Below are positions 53,210 through 61,549 of a DNA stretch of 64,000 nucleotides, piece after piece. The translations under genes were made by a program, and so were the position numbers. The notes under the pieces were generated by a model. It was not told the DNA's origin and searched no databases. It saw only the letters and a list, made by a program, of their open reading frames with translations. The stretch is from Frateuria_A yonginensis. Its GTDB lineage: Bacteria; Pseudomonadota; Gammaproteobacteria; Xanthomonadales; Rhodanobacteraceae. Numbering within the stretch: position 1 is the stretch's first letter; the number at the start of each line of letters is the position of its first letter. The stretch spans positions 310,001-374,000 of the forward strand of contig NZ_JBBBNY010000001.1 of the NCBI RefSeq assembly GCF_037137055.1, written 5' to 3'.

Positions 53210-53800
53210 TCAGCCGGCCAGGCGGGCGAGCCGCAATTGCAGCCAGCGGTGCACGTCCGGCCACTCGCGGTCGAGGATCGAGTAGCACACGGTGTCGCGC
53301 AGGCTGCCGTCGGGCCGGCGCTTGTGGTTGCGCAGCACGCCTTCGCGCTGCGCGCCGAGGCGTTCGATGGCGCGCTGCGAGTCGAGGTTGCGCCCGTCGG
53401 TGTGGAATTCCACCGCGACGCAGCCGAGCGCCTCGAACGCATGCGCCAGTAGCAGCCGCTTGCAGGCGGTGTTGACGTGGCTCTTCTGCCAGCGGCGCGC
53501 ATACCAGGTGTAGCCGATCGCCACCCGCGGCGGATCGCTCACGATGTCGTAATAGCGCGTGCTGCCGACCAGCTCGCCGGTGCGTTTCTCGCGGATCGCA
53601 AAGGGCAGCATGCGCCCCTCGGCCTGACTCTCCAGCGCGCGGGCGACATAGGCCTGCATCTGCCCCGGCGCGGGTACCGAGGTGAACCACAGGCGCCACA
53701 GCTCGCCGTCGGCCGCGGCGGCCTCCAGCGCGGGCACGTGCTCGGGGCGCAGCGGTTCGAGGGCGACGTGGGCGTCCTCCAGCAGGGTCGGTGCGGGCAT
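53210..53800 (-). CDS. GNAT-family N-acetyltransferase (RimJ/RimL-like)
   Basis: 196 aa. The acetyl-CoA-binding region is GYTWYARRWQKSHVNTACKR, followed by the helix LLAHAFEALGCVAVEFHTDGRN and NLDSQRAIERLGAQREGVLR, the conserved RimJ/L-type end. It should acetylate a protein N-terminus, a ribosomal protein or a small amine. No antibiotic-specific residues are recognisable. It is 2 bases downstream of the DUF465 gene and 78 bases upstream of ubiE. Confidence 0.87.
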   Translation of the reverse strand: MPAPTLLEDAHVALEPLRPEHVPALEAAAADGELWRLWFTSVPAPGQMQAYVARALESQAEGRMLPFAIREKRTGELVGSTRYYDIVSDPPRVAIGYTWYARRWQKSHVNTACKRLLLAHAFEALGCVAVEFHTDGRNLDSQRAIERLGAQREGVLRNHKRRPDGSLRDTVCYSILDREWPDVHRWLQLRLARLAG

Positions 53801-53802
53801 CC

Positions 53803-54009
53803 TCAGGCGTCCAGGTCGGGGATCAGCTTGCTTTCCAGGCGCGCGATGGCGTCCTTGAGCAGCAGCTTGCGCTTCTTCAGGCGGGTCAGCTGCAGTTCGT
53901 CGCGCGCCGGGTGGTCGGCCATGTGCGCGATGGCCGCGTCCAGGTCGCGGTGTTCCTGGCGCAGCTCGGCCAGGCGGTGGGCGATCTGGCTGGGATCCTG
54001 GACCTGCAT
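53803..54009 (-). CDS. DUF465/YdcH-family small coiled-coil protein
   Basis: 68 aa, MQVQDPSQIAHRLAELRQEH onward, almost entirely helical. The family end LKKRKLLLKDAIARLESKL is well matched. YdcH-like proteins are short conserved helical-hairpin proteins with no established function. It is divergent from ttcA with about 78 bases between starts and lies directly upstream of the GNAT gene. Confidence 0.85.
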   Translation of the reverse strand: MQVQDPSQIAHRLAELRQEHRDLDAAIAHMADHPARDELQLTRLKKRKLLLKDAIARLESKLIPDLDA

Positions 54010-54074
54010 GGCGGGCACGGCGGCGACGGACAGGACGCCAGTGTAACGCCGCGGGGGCGCGCCGGCAGGCAGGG

Positions 54075-54080
54075 TACAAT
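54075..54080 (+). promoter_or_regulatory. Possible -10 element of ttcA
   Basis: TACAAT ends 7 bases before ATG 54088, the geometry expected if the mRNA begins at the start codon. There is no ribosome-binding site in between and no obvious -35. Confidence 0.4.
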
Positions 54081-54087
54081 GTCGCGC

Positions 54088-54972
54088 ATGTCCACCCCCG
54101 TTCTCCCCGACCCCCGCGCCGAGCGCAAGCGGGCCCACGAGGCCGCGCGGCTGGCCAAGCGGCTGCGCCACCAGGTCGGCCAGGCGATCGCCGACTACCA
54201 GATGATCGAGGACGGCGACCGGGTCATGGTGTGCCTGTCCGGCGGCAAGGACTCCTACACGCTGCTGGACATCCTGCTCTCGCTGCAGGCCAGGGCGCCG
54301 GTACGCTTCGAGCTGATCGCGGTGAACCTGGACCAGAAGCAGCCGGGCTTTCCCGGGCACGTGCTGCCGGAGTACCTCACCGCGCGCGGTGTGCCGTTCC
54401 ACGTCGTCGAGCAGGACACCTACTCCACCGTGGTGCGCGTGGTGCCCGAGGGCAAGACCATGTGCAGCCTGTGCTCGCGCCTGCGCCGCGGCGCGCTGTA
54501 CCGCTGGGCGGCGGAGAACGGCATCACCCGCATCGCGCTGGGCCACCACCGCGACGACATCCTGGCGACGTTCTTCCTCAACCTGTTCCACGGCGGCAGC
54601 CTCAAGGCGATGCCGCCGAAGCTGCGCTCGGACGACGGCCGCCACGTGGTGATCCGCCCGCTGGCCTACTGTCGCGAGAGCGACATCGCGACTTACGCCG
54701 AGCACCGCGCGTTCCCGATCATCCCGTGCAACCTGTGCGGCTCGCAGGAGAATCTGCAGCGCAAGGCGATCGGCCGTATGCTGGCCGAATGGGATGCCAG
54801 GCACCCGGGCCGCTGCGAGAGCATCTTCCGCGCACTGGGCAACGTCGCGCCGTCGCAGCTGATGGATCGCCACCTGTTCGACTTCGCCGCGCTCGGCGCG
54901 CGCGAGGGTGCGGCGCGCGCCGATGCGCACGGCTGGCTGGCCGGCGAGCCGGCCGCCGACGACGACGCCTAG
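54088..54972 (+). CDS. ttcA: tRNA 2-thiocytidine biosynthesis protein TtcA
   Basis: 294 aa. PP-loop SGGKDS at residues 51-56. Cys pairs CSLC (126/129) and CNLC (214/217) bind the iron-sulfur cluster and carry sulfur. It adenylates and thiolates C32 of certain tRNAs. The C-terminal LMDRHLFDFAAL is characteristic. ATG 54088 (MSTPVLPDPR) is chosen; ATG 54079 lies inside the -10-like TACAAT sequence. It is followed 40 bases later by an aminotransferase. Confidence 0.95.
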   Translation: MSTPVLPDPRAERKRAHEAARLAKRLRHQVGQAIADYQMIEDGDRVMVCLSGGKDSYTLLDILLSLQARAPVRFELIAVNLDQKQPGFPGHVLPEYLTARGVPFHVVEQDTYSTVVRVVPEGKTMCSLCSRLRRGALYRWAAENGITRIALGHHRDDILATFFLNLFHGGSLKAMPPKLRSDDGRHVVIRPLAYCRESDIATYAEHRAFPIIPCNLCGSQENLQRKAIGRMLAEWDARHPGRCESIFRALGNVAPSQLMDRHLFDFAALGAREGAARADAHGWLAGEPAADDDA

Positions 54973-55012
54973 CCGCCCATGTTCTTCCACCTTGCCGATA
55001 ACGAGTCCTGTC

Positions 55013-56212
55013 GTGTCCCACTTCGCTTCCGTTGAAATGGCCCCGGGCGATCCGATCCTCGGACTGACCGAGGCGTACCTGGCCGATCCGCGCCCGCACA
55101 AGGTCAACCTGGGCGTGGGCATCTATGTCGACGAGCAGGGACGCATCCCGCTGCTCAAGGCGGTGCGCCAGGTCGAGCAGGCACTGGCGGCCGAAGGCAA
55201 GCCGCGCGGCTACCTGCCGATCGACGGCCTGCCGGCCTACGACGCGCTGACCCAGCAGCTGCTGTTCGGCGCCGATTCGCCGCTGCTGGCGGCCGGCCGC
55301 GTGGCCACCGCGCAGACCATCGGCGGCAGCGGCGCGCTGCGCGTGGGCGCGGACCTGCTGAAGAAGGTGCTGCCGCAGGCGCGCGTGGCGATCAGCAGCC
55401 CGAGCTGGGAGAACCACCGCGTGGTGTTCGGCCACGCCAGCTTCGAGGTGGTCGACTACCGTTACTACGACCCGGCCACGCACGGCCTGGACTTCGCCGG
55501 CATGCTGGAGGACCTCGGCCGGCTGGAGCCCGGCACCGTGGTGCTGCTGCACGCCTGCTGCCACAACCCGACCGGCGTCGACCTGGATGCGCAGCAGTGG
55601 CAACAGGTGGTGGAGCTGGTCAAGGCGCGCGACCTGCTGCCGTTCATCGACATCGCCTACCAAGGCTTCGACGAGGGCATCGACGCCGACGCCACCGCGA
55701 TCCGGCTGTTCGCGGCCGCGGGCCTGCCGGCCTTCGTGGTCGCCAGTTCCTATTCGAAGTCGTTCTCGCTGTACGGCGAACGCGTGGGCGCGCTGTCGAT
55801 GGTCGGCGCCGACCGCGACGAGGCCGCGCGGCTGCGCGCCAAGATGAAGCAGACCATCCGCGCCAACTACTCCAGCCCCGCCACGCACGGCGGCGCGCTG
55901 GTGGCGGGCGTGCTGGGCAGCGCGGAGCTGCGCGCGATGTGGGAGTCGGAACTGGCCGAGATGCGCGAGCGCATCCACGCCATGCGCGCCGGCCTGGTCG
56001 AGAAGCTCGCCGCGCACGGCGCGCCGCAGTTCGGCTTCATCCAGCAGCAGGCCGGCATGTTCTCCTACTCGGGCCTGTCGCGTGCGCAGGCGGATCGCCT
56101 GCGCGACGAGTACGGCATCTACGCGCTGTCCACCGGCCGCATCTGCGTGGCCGCGCTCAACCGCGGCAACCTCGAGACGGTGGCCGCGGCCGTGGCCGCG
56201 GTGAGCCGCTGA
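55013..56212 (+). CDS. Class I aromatic/aspartate aminotransferase (AspC/TyrB type)
   Basis: 399 aa, the length of the AspC/TyrB group. PLP Lys249 lies in SSYSKSFSLYGERVG. CHNPTG and the Arg-containing C-terminal GRICVAALN are present. It transfers amino groups between aspartate or aromatic amino acids and 2-oxoglutarate; the choice between aspartate and tyrosine/phenylalanine cannot be made by eye. The start is GTG 55013 (VSHFASVEMAPGDPILGL), which gives the normal distance to PGDPILGL; ATG 55037 would cut the N-terminus short. Confidence 0.93.
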   Translation: MSHFASVEMAPGDPILGLTEAYLADPRPHKVNLGVGIYVDEQGRIPLLKAVRQVEQALAAEGKPRGYLPIDGLPAYDALTQQLLFGADSPLLAAGRVATAQTIGGSGALRVGADLLKKVLPQARVAISSPSWENHRVVFGHASFEVVDYRYYDPATHGLDFAGMLEDLGRLEPGTVVLLHACCHNPTGVDLDAQQWQQVVELVKARDLLPFIDIAYQGFDEGIDADATAIRLFAAAGLPAFVVASSYSKSFSLYGERVGALSMVGADRDEAARLRAKMKQTIRANYSSPATHGGALVAGVLGSAELRAMWESELAEMRERIHAMRAGLVEKLAAHGAPQFGFIQQQAGMFSYSGLSRAQADRLRDEYGIYALSTGRICVAALNRGNLETVAAAVAAVSR

Positions 56213-56242
56213 TCTTCCACCGACACAACCCCGCCGTTCGTT

Positions 56243-56300
56243 CCGGGCGCAGAGCCAGCGACGAAGTCGAAGCACCTTCTCGACTGCGTCCTGCGCCCGG
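56243..56300. repeat. Nested hairpin between the aminotransferase and rdgC
   Basis: Outer stem CCGGGCGCAG (56243-56252) / CTGCGCCCGG (56291-56300), perfect over 10 pairs. An inner stem, GACGAAGTCGA (56260-56270) / TCGACTGCGTC (56280-56290), has one mismatch. There is no T-run. It is distinct from the REP family. Confidence 0.65.
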
Positions 56301-56333
56301 GGCGGACGGCTTACCGATGCCACCGGATCCCGC

Positions 56334-57251
56334 ATGTTCTTCCGCAACCTCACGCTGTTCCGTTTTTCTCCCGCCGTCGCCGCCGACCTCGAACGCCTGG
56401 AGGAAGCCCTGGGCGGGCACCGCCTGCGCCCCTGCGGCCCGTTGGAGATGTTCACCAAGGGCTTCGTGCCGCCGATCGGCCGCGGCGAGGAGGCTGCGCT
56501 CACCCACGCGGTGAAGCACTGCACCTGGATCAGCGTCGGCGGCGAGGACAAGCTGCTGCCGGCCGCCGTGGTCAACGACGAGCTGCACCGGCGCGTGCAG
56601 AAGATCGCCGAGGAGGAAGGCCGCAAGGTCGGCGGTCGCGAGCGCAAGCGCATGAAGGAGGACCTGCTCAACGAGCTGCTGCCGCGCGCCTTCGTGCGCA
56701 GCTCGCGCATGTCCGCCTACGTCGACCGCCAGCACGGCTGGCTGGTGCTGGACACGGCCAGCCGCAAGTCGGCCGAGAACGCGCTGACGCAGATCCGCGA
56801 GGCGCTGGGCAGCTTCCCCGCCGTGCCGCTGGCGCCGGAAGAGGGGCCGCGCGTGCTGATGACCGACTGGCTCGCCAACGGCACGCTGCCGGCCGGGCTC
56901 ACGCTGGGCGACGAGGTGGAACTGCGCGATCCGGGCAGCAACACCGGCGCGATCGCCCGCTGCCGCCGGCAGGACCTGGAGAGCGAGGAGATCAAGGAGC
57001 ACCTGCGCAACGGCAAGCAGGTGTTCCAGCTCGGCCTGGTGTTCGACGATCGCCTGAGCTTCGTGCTCGGCGAGGACCTGGTGCTGCGCAAGCTCAAGCT
57101 GCTGGACGTGGTGCTGGACGAGCTGGCCGACAGCGCCCCGGACGCCGCCGCCGAGCTGGACGCCCGCTTCGCGCTGTTCACGCTGGAGCTGGAGCGCCTG
57201 CTGGGCAAGCTGGAGGAGTGGTTCGGGCTGCCGCGTCCCAAGGATGCCTGA
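56334..57251 (+). CDS. rdgC: Recombination-associated protein RdgC
   Basis: 305 aa, the standard RdgC length. The start MFFRNLTLFRF matches the family. FTKGFVPPIGRGEE, RSSRMSAYVDRQHGWLVLDTAS and the C-terminal ELERLLGKLEEWFGLP are diagnostic. RdgC forms a ring-shaped dimer on DNA and limits RecA filament formation. It is located on the chromosome (nucleoid). A strong GC hairpin follows the stop. Confidence 0.96.
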   Translation: MFFRNLTLFRFSPAVAADLERLEEALGGHRLRPCGPLEMFTKGFVPPIGRGEEAALTHAVKHCTWISVGGEDKLLPAAVVNDELHRRVQKIAEEEGRKVGGRERKRMKEDLLNELLPRAFVRSSRMSAYVDRQHGWLVLDTASRKSAENALTQIREALGSFPAVPLAPEEGPRVLMTDWLANGTLPAGLTLGDEVELRDPGSNTGAIARCRRQDLESEEIKEHLRNGKQVFQLGLVFDDRLSFVLGEDLVLRKLKLLDVVLDELADSAPDAAAELDARFALFTLELERLLGKLEEWFGLPRPKDA

Positions 57252-57256
57252 GTGAC

Positions 57257-57281
57257 GCCCGCTCCCCGCCGGGGAGCGGGC
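57257..57281. terminator. Perfect GC hairpin after rdgC
   Basis: GCCCGCTCCCC (57257-57267) and GGGGAGCGGGC (57271-57281), an 11-pair stem with loop GCC, 5 bases after the stop. No T-tract follows, so it is terminator-like rather than certain. It starts a 260-base gap that also holds CCCTCCCC / GGGGAGAGGG further on. Confidence 0.5.
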
Positions 57282-57511
57282 CGTGTGCGGGGCGTTCCGG
57301 CGGGCCGGCCACATCCGGCCTCGCACGCTTGTGCGCGAACCCGGCCCGTCATCCGCCGCCCGGGTCCCTCCCCTCCACACCGGGGAGAGGGAGCGGAGCC
57401 CGAAGCATCAACGCCACGTGAACGTCCGCCCGGAAGCGCCGCGGGACGCCCTCCGACCCTTTCCTCACACCCCCCGTTGCAAGGTTATGCTCTACCCACG
57501 GGCTTGGGACC

Positions 57512-58282
57512 ATGGCAGCAGAACTTCAAGGCGATTGGCTGGAACTGGCGACGGCGAGCGGAAGCACCATCCGGGTGCTCAAGGCCGCCCATCCACGCGC
57601 ACGGCGATTGCGGCTGACCGTCACGCCCAAGGGCGCGCGGGTGTCCTATCCGAACGGTACCCATCCCTCCCAGGTCAGCGCCTTCCTGCGCAGCCACGCC
57701 GACTGGCTGGAACGCAAGCTCGACGAGCTCAACCTGATCGTCAAGCCGCTGCCGCCGCTGCGCGTGGGCCACTCCACCGAGTTCCCGTTGCGGGGGGAGA
57801 CGGTACGGCTGGACTGGGCGGAGGGCCCCTATCCGCGGGTGGAATCCTCCGACGGTGGCCTGACCCTGGTGATCCCCCGCCCGCATACCCGTGCCCTGCC
57901 GGTGGCGCGCGGCCTGCTTGCCTCGCACTTCGAGGCGCAGATGCGCCGCGACGTGTCGCGCTGGATGGCCAGCTACGTGCCGCAGCTGGGCCTGGCGCCG
58001 ACCTCGCTGCGCATCCGCCCGATGAAGAGCCTGTGGGGCAGCCTGGACACCCGCGACCGCATCAACCTCGACCTCGCGCTGGCGCTGGCGCCGCCCGCCG
58101 CGCTGCGCTACGTGCTCGCGCACGAGCTGTGCCACCTCAAGGTGCGCAGCCACGCACCGCGCTTCTGGGCGCTGGTGGCCACGCTGTTCCCGAACTGGCG
58201 CGAGCAGCGCGACTGGCTGCGCGTCAACGGCGCCACGCTCAAGGCCGAGCTGGACCGGCTGGTCGCCGACGTCGCCGACTGA
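57512..58282 (+). CDS. YgjP-like metallohydrolase (DUF45 / M48-like)
   Basis: 256 aa. The zincin motif HELCH occurs at residues 204-208, with KVRSHAPRFW supplying the third ligand region. The N-terminal half is a beta-rich domain (RRLRLTVTPKGARVSYPNGT). Family members (E. coli YgjP) have been described as nucleoside-triphosphate pyrophosphohydrolases or putative metalloproteases. An assignment between these cannot be made here. The gap before it (57282-57511) holds only repeat-like inverted sequences. Confidence 0.85.
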   Translation: MAAELQGDWLELATASGSTIRVLKAAHPRARRLRLTVTPKGARVSYPNGTHPSQVSAFLRSHADWLERKLDELNLIVKPLPPLRVGHSTEFPLRGETVRLDWAEGPYPRVESSDGGLTLVIPRPHTRALPVARGLLASHFEAQMRRDVSRWMASYVPQLGLAPTSLRIRPMKSLWGSLDTRDRINLDLALALAPPAALRYVLAHELCHLKVRSHAPRFWALVATLFPNWREQRDWLRVNGATLKAELDRLVADVAD

Positions 58283-58310
58283 GCCCCGCAGTCGTAGCCG
58301 GCCAGGAGGG

Positions 58311-58390
58311 GTAGGAGCGAGCTTGCTCGCGATGCGTTTCCGGCCCGGCGGCGATTGGAGCAGGAGCATCGCGGGCAAGCCCGCTCCTAC
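58311..58390. repeat. REP pair, first of two tandem copies
   Basis: GTAGGAGCGAGCTTGCTCGC and CATCGCGGGCAAGCCCGCTC. The right half has GCGGGC-AA-GCCCGC (58371-58384) where other copies have GCGAGC-AA-GCTCGC, a paired change that keeps the stem. The spacer shares TCCGGCC and GGAGCAGGAG with the next copy. Confidence 0.85.
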
Positions 58391-58472
58391 GGGCGGGGCC
58401 TCGCGCGGGTTGCGCGACGGGCCGGGCCCGAGTGCCGTGGCGGGCGTAGCCGGGCGCACCGTGGATCGCTGG

Positions 58473-58550
58473 CTGGAGCGAGCTCGCTGGCGTTGCCCTT
58501 CCGGCCGGGCGGCCATGGAGCAGGAGCATCGCCAGCAAGCTCGCTCCTGC
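58473..58550. repeat. REP pair, second of two tandem copies
   Basis: CTGGAGCGAGCTCGCTGGCG and CATCGCCAGCAAGCTCGCTC. GCTGGCG (58486-58492) in the left unit is complementary to CGCCAGC (58530-58536) in the right unit, both changed from the family consensus. It ends 8 bases from the M28 peptidase stop. Confidence 0.85.
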
Positions 58551-58557
58551 GGACGGG

Positions 58558-59943
58558 TCAGGGGGACGGTGGGGCGGGTGGCGAGCGCTCGAAGCTGCCG
58601 GCCTCGCCCGGGAACACCACCGGGCTTTCGTAACCATCGGCGGAGACCGCGGAGACGCCGAAGAACCAGTCGTCGATCACCACGTCCTCCAGCACGGCGT
58701 GATCGGCGTCGCCGACCGCCCGCGCGTGCTGCCATTGCGGCGCCGTCGTATCGCGCCAGTGCACGCGGTAGCCGGCCGCGCCGGACACCTTGCGCCAGCG
58801 CACCGTGGTGTCGGTCGCCAGCGCCCCCTCGATCGCAACGCCAGCCGGCGGCGCGGGGGCGCGGCTCAGCGCGGCCATGGTGATGACGTCGAGGGCGGTG
58901 ACGCGGGCCAGGTAGCGGAAGTCGATGCCGTCGATCGTGTCGCCGTAGCGGATCCCGCCCTCGGTGCGCAGGTCCTGGTGCTGGCGGGTGTAGTCCTCGT
59001 GTCCCTCGGTGACCCGCAGCGCGGGAAAGCCGGCCTGCAGGAACGGCACCTGGTCGCCGCCGCGGCCGTAGCGGTCGGTGCGGTAGACCATGCGCACGCG
59101 GAAGTCGGGCAGGTAAGCCTCGGCCAGGCGATCCATGTACCGGGCCAGGTTGCGCGAGGGCGAGTCCACCTCGCCTCCGTGGTAACGCCGGTAGGCGGCC
59201 TGCTCCAGGGTCTCGTTGCTCCGGGTGCCCTCGGAGAACACCCGCACCACCGTGTTGTCGCGAACGCCGTTCTGGCCTTGGCTGTTGCCGACGATGTCGT
59301 TGTTGAGGTCGGCCTCCACGCGCCAGCCGTGCGCCGCCGCGTAGTCGGCCAGCACCTTGCCGCCGTACAGGCCCTGCTCCTCGCCGGACAGCGCGGCGAA
59401 CACCAGCGTGGCGCGGTTGTCCTGCCTGGACAGCAGGCGCGCGGCCTCGATCAGCGCCGCCACGCCCGAGGCGTCGTCGTTGGCGCCGGGGGCGTCATGG
59501 CTGGCATCCATCACGTCGCTGGCGCGCGAGTCCAGGTGGCCGGTGATGACGACCACGCGGTCGGGATCGCTGCTGCCACGCTTGATCGCCACCACGTCCG
59601 TGACCTCGGCCGGCTTGGTCATGCGTTTGCCGGTGAACACCTGCGACGGGGTGACCACCGTGAGGCAGCCGCCGCACTCGCGGCCGATCTGCTCGAACCG
59701 CGCCCGCACCCAACGCCGCGCGGCACCGATGCCGCGCTGCGCCGAGCGGGTGTCGGACAGCGTGTGGCGGGTGCCGAAGCCCACCAGTGCGGCGATCGTG
59801 GCGCGCAACTGCGCCTGGCTCGGTGCATCGGCCAGGGCGTGCAGTGCGGGCTGCTCGACCGGCTGGGCCGGCGGGTCGGCGGCACGGACGGTGCCCGCGG
59901 AAACGAGCAGGCCGAGGACGAGAAGGGACCGGGGGAGAGGCAT
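58558..59943 (-). CDS. Exported M28 zinc peptidase with C-terminal Fn3-like domain
   Basis: 461 aa with a signal peptide (SLLVLGLLVSAGTVRAADP). The M28 metal ligands are visible: His/Asp in VITGHLDSRASDV, Asp in PGANDDASGV, the catalytic Glu-Glu in LSGEEQGLYG, Asp in NNDIVGNSQG, and His in VTEGHEDYTRQHQD. From about residue 360 a fibronectin-III-like domain follows (PPAGVAIEGALATDTTVRW onward). It probably releases N-terminal amino acids outside the cytoplasm. Start ATG 59943 has GGAG 7 bases upstream; ATG 59964 is an alternative. A strong T2SS substrate candidate. Confidence 0.92.
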   Translation of the reverse strand: MPLPRSLLVLGLLVSAGTVRAADPPAQPVEQPALHALADAPSQAQLRATIAALVGFGTRHTLSDTRSAQRGIGAARRWVRARFEQIGRECGGCLTVVTPSQVFTGKRMTKPAEVTDVVAIKRGSSDPDRVVVITGHLDSRASDVMDASHDAPGANDDASGVAALIEAARLLSRQDNRATLVFAALSGEEQGLYGGKVLADYAAAHGWRVEADLNNDIVGNSQGQNGVRDNTVVRVFSEGTRSNETLEQAAYRRYHGGEVDSPSRNLARYMDRLAEAYLPDFRVRMVYRTDRYGRGGDQVPFLQAGFPALRVTEGHEDYTRQHQDLRTEGGIRYGDTIDGIDFRYLARVTALDVITMAALSRAPAPPAGVAIEGALATDTTVRWRKVSGAAGYRVHWRDTTAPQWQHARAVGDADHAVLEDVVIDDWFFGVSAVSADGYESPVVFPGEAGSFERSPPAPPSP

Positions 59944-60042
59944 GGGCGTGCTCCAGTTGCGCAAAAGCCTACCTTAGCGTCTCGCCGTGGCGCGGCACCG
60001 GCGAGGCGCCGGGCCCCGGCCGACGGGCGCCGAACGGGGGAC

Positions 60043-60072
60043 GTGAAAGTACTACGTACCAGGCTTTACACA
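60043..60072. promoter_or_regulatory. Imperfect inverted repeat upstream of the putative metal locus
   Basis: GTGAAAG (60043-60049) faces CTTTACAC (60065-60072) around a core holding the palindromes AGTACT and TACGTA. It is AT-richer than its surroundings and lies between divergent genes, so it could be an operator for either. A possible -35 (TTTACA) overlaps the right arm. Confidence 0.4.
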
Positions 60073-60148
60073 TGGGTCCATTGCGCGTAAACCGGGCGTG
60101 GCCAGACTGCCGGCGTCGCAACCGCGACACCCCTCTGGAGAAATGACC

Positions 60149-60790
60149 ATGAAGACTTCCACCTGCCTGTTCGCCCTGGTTCTCGCCGCCGGCTTCGCCG
60201 CCGCGGCCCCGGCGATGACGATGCCATCCAGCACGCCGGCGGCGGCGGTGCCGGCCGCGCCCAAGCTGGATGCCGCCATGCGCGCGCTGTGGCACGGCCA
60301 CATTGTGCACACGCGCGATTACGCGCTGGCCGTGCATGCCCATGACACCGCCAGGGCCAAGGCCGCCGCCGATGCCGTGGTGGCCAACGCCAAGCAGATC
60401 GCCGACGCGGTCGGCGGCTTCTACGGCAAGCCGGCCGGCGAGCAGATGCTGACCTTGCTCGCCGGGCACTGGGGTGGGGTCAAGGCGCTCACCGACGCGC
60501 GCGCCGCCGGCGACCAGGCGGCACAGCAGAAGGCCATGGCGACGCTCGACAGCAACGCCCACGCGATCGCGGCGTTCCTCGCCGGGGCCAATCCCAACCT
60601 GCCGGAGAACGCCGTGCAGGGCCTGCTGGCGGCGCACGTCGCGCACCACGCCACGCAGATCCAGCAGATCATGAGCGGCGACAGCAAGGGCGAGCAGTCC
60701 ACCTGGCAGGCGATGCAGGCACACATGGACACGGTCGCCGACGCACTGGCCTCCGCCATCGCCAAGCAGTTCCCCGCCAAGGCCGGCTGA
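60149..60790 (+). CDS. Exported helical-bundle protein, unknown function
   Basis: 213 aa. A signal peptide (CLFALVLAAGFAAAAPA) is followed by a Met/Pro/Ala linker and a mainly alpha-helical part rich in His (LWHGHIVHTRDYALAVHAHD). The pattern LWxxHxxxTRxYxxA, then YGKPAGEQMLTLLxxH and FLAGANPNLPE, recurs in small uncharacterised proteins of many bacteria. The His pairs would suit metal or haem binding, which is a guess. ATG 60149 is chosen because GGAG is 8 bases upstream; ATG 60143 is too close. It ends 2 bases before the next gene. Confidence 0.75.
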   Translation: MKTSTCLFALVLAAGFAAAAPAMTMPSSTPAAAVPAAPKLDAAMRALWHGHIVHTRDYALAVHAHDTARAKAAADAVVANAKQIADAVGGFYGKPAGEQMLTLLAGHWGGVKALTDARAAGDQAAQQKAMATLDSNAHAIAAFLAGANPNLPENAVQGLLAAHVAHHATQIQQIMSGDSKGEQSTWQAMQAHMDTVADALASAIAKQFPAKAG

Positions 60791-60792
60791 GC

Positions 60793-61449
60793 ATGAGCGC
60801 GCTGGCCCGGCTCGGAGCGACCCAGCAGCGCCTGCTGCGCCAGTTGCTGATGGCGCCGGAGGGCTGTTCGGTCGAGGAGCTGTGCGAGCGCCTGCGCATC
60901 AGCCACAACGCGGTGCGCCAGCACCTGAGCAGCCTGCTCGCGCGCGACTTCGTCGAGCGCGGGCAGGCGCGGCCCACCGGCGGCCGGCCGCAGGCGCGTT
61001 TCCGTCTCACCGAGGGCGGGCGCGCCCTGTTCCCGCGCAACTACGGCTTGCTCGGCAGTGCGCTGTTGTCCGCGCTGCGCGAACGCTACGGTGCCGCCGA
61101 GCTGGAAGACCTGCTGCGCCAGCTCGGCCACGCGCTGGGCAGCCACGAGGTCGCGCCATCGCCACAGGCGTCGTCGGACGAGGTGGCGCAGTGGCTGGCC
61201 ACGCGGCTGGACCAGCTGGGCTATGAAGCGGTCAGCGCCCGGCACGGCCAGGAGCAGCACGTCGAGGCCTTCAACTGCGTGTTCCACGCGCTGGCGCGCA
61301 GTGCGCCGCAGGTGTGCCGGTTCGACCTGGCCTACATGGAGGCGGCGAGTGGACGGCGCATTCACCACATGGAATGCATCGTCAGGGGTGGCCACGTGTG
61401 CCGTTTCCGGGTCGGCGCACCGCTGGCGAAGAAGCCGCAGGACGATTGA
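60793..61449 (+). CDS. COG2345-type winged-helix regulator with four Cys (possible Fe-S or metal sensor)
   Basis: 218 aa. The N-terminal winged helix is at about residues 10-75 (CSVEELCERLRISHNAVRQH, then GRPQARFRLTEGG). The C-terminal half carries Cys162, Cys175, Cys195 and Cys203 in FNCVFH...QVCRFD...HMECIVRGGHVCRF. In related SufR-like proteins this Cys set binds an iron-sulfur cluster that controls DNA binding. It is 2 bases after the helical-bundle gene, so it may regulate its own operon and the two genes after it. The start MSALARLGAT is unambiguous. Confidence 0.85.
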   Translation: MSALARLGATQQRLLRQLLMAPEGCSVEELCERLRISHNAVRQHLSSLLARDFVERGQARPTGGRPQARFRLTEGGRALFPRNYGLLGSALLSALRERYGAAELEDLLRQLGHALGSHEVAPSPQASSDEVAQWLATRLDQLGYEAVSARHGQEQHVEAFNCVFHALARSAPQVCRFDLAYMEAASGRRIHHMECIVRGGHVCRFRVGAPLAKKPQDD

Positions 61450-61549
61450 GCCGGGCCCGCGCGCGGCACCGTGCCGCAGGATCGGCCCGAACCACGCATG
61501 GGAAGATGCCGCACGCCGCATGGGACAACCCGGCTTTGATCGGCAAAGG

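Noticed and set aside
57283..58314. 343-codon frame overlapping the YgjP-like gene
   Set aside because: Out-of-frame shadow; the YgjP frame has the HELCH motif and a proper start.
58311..58550. Possible CRISPR-like direct repeats
   Set aside because: Only two units, each itself an inverted pair with related spacers; these are REP elements, and no cas genes are present.
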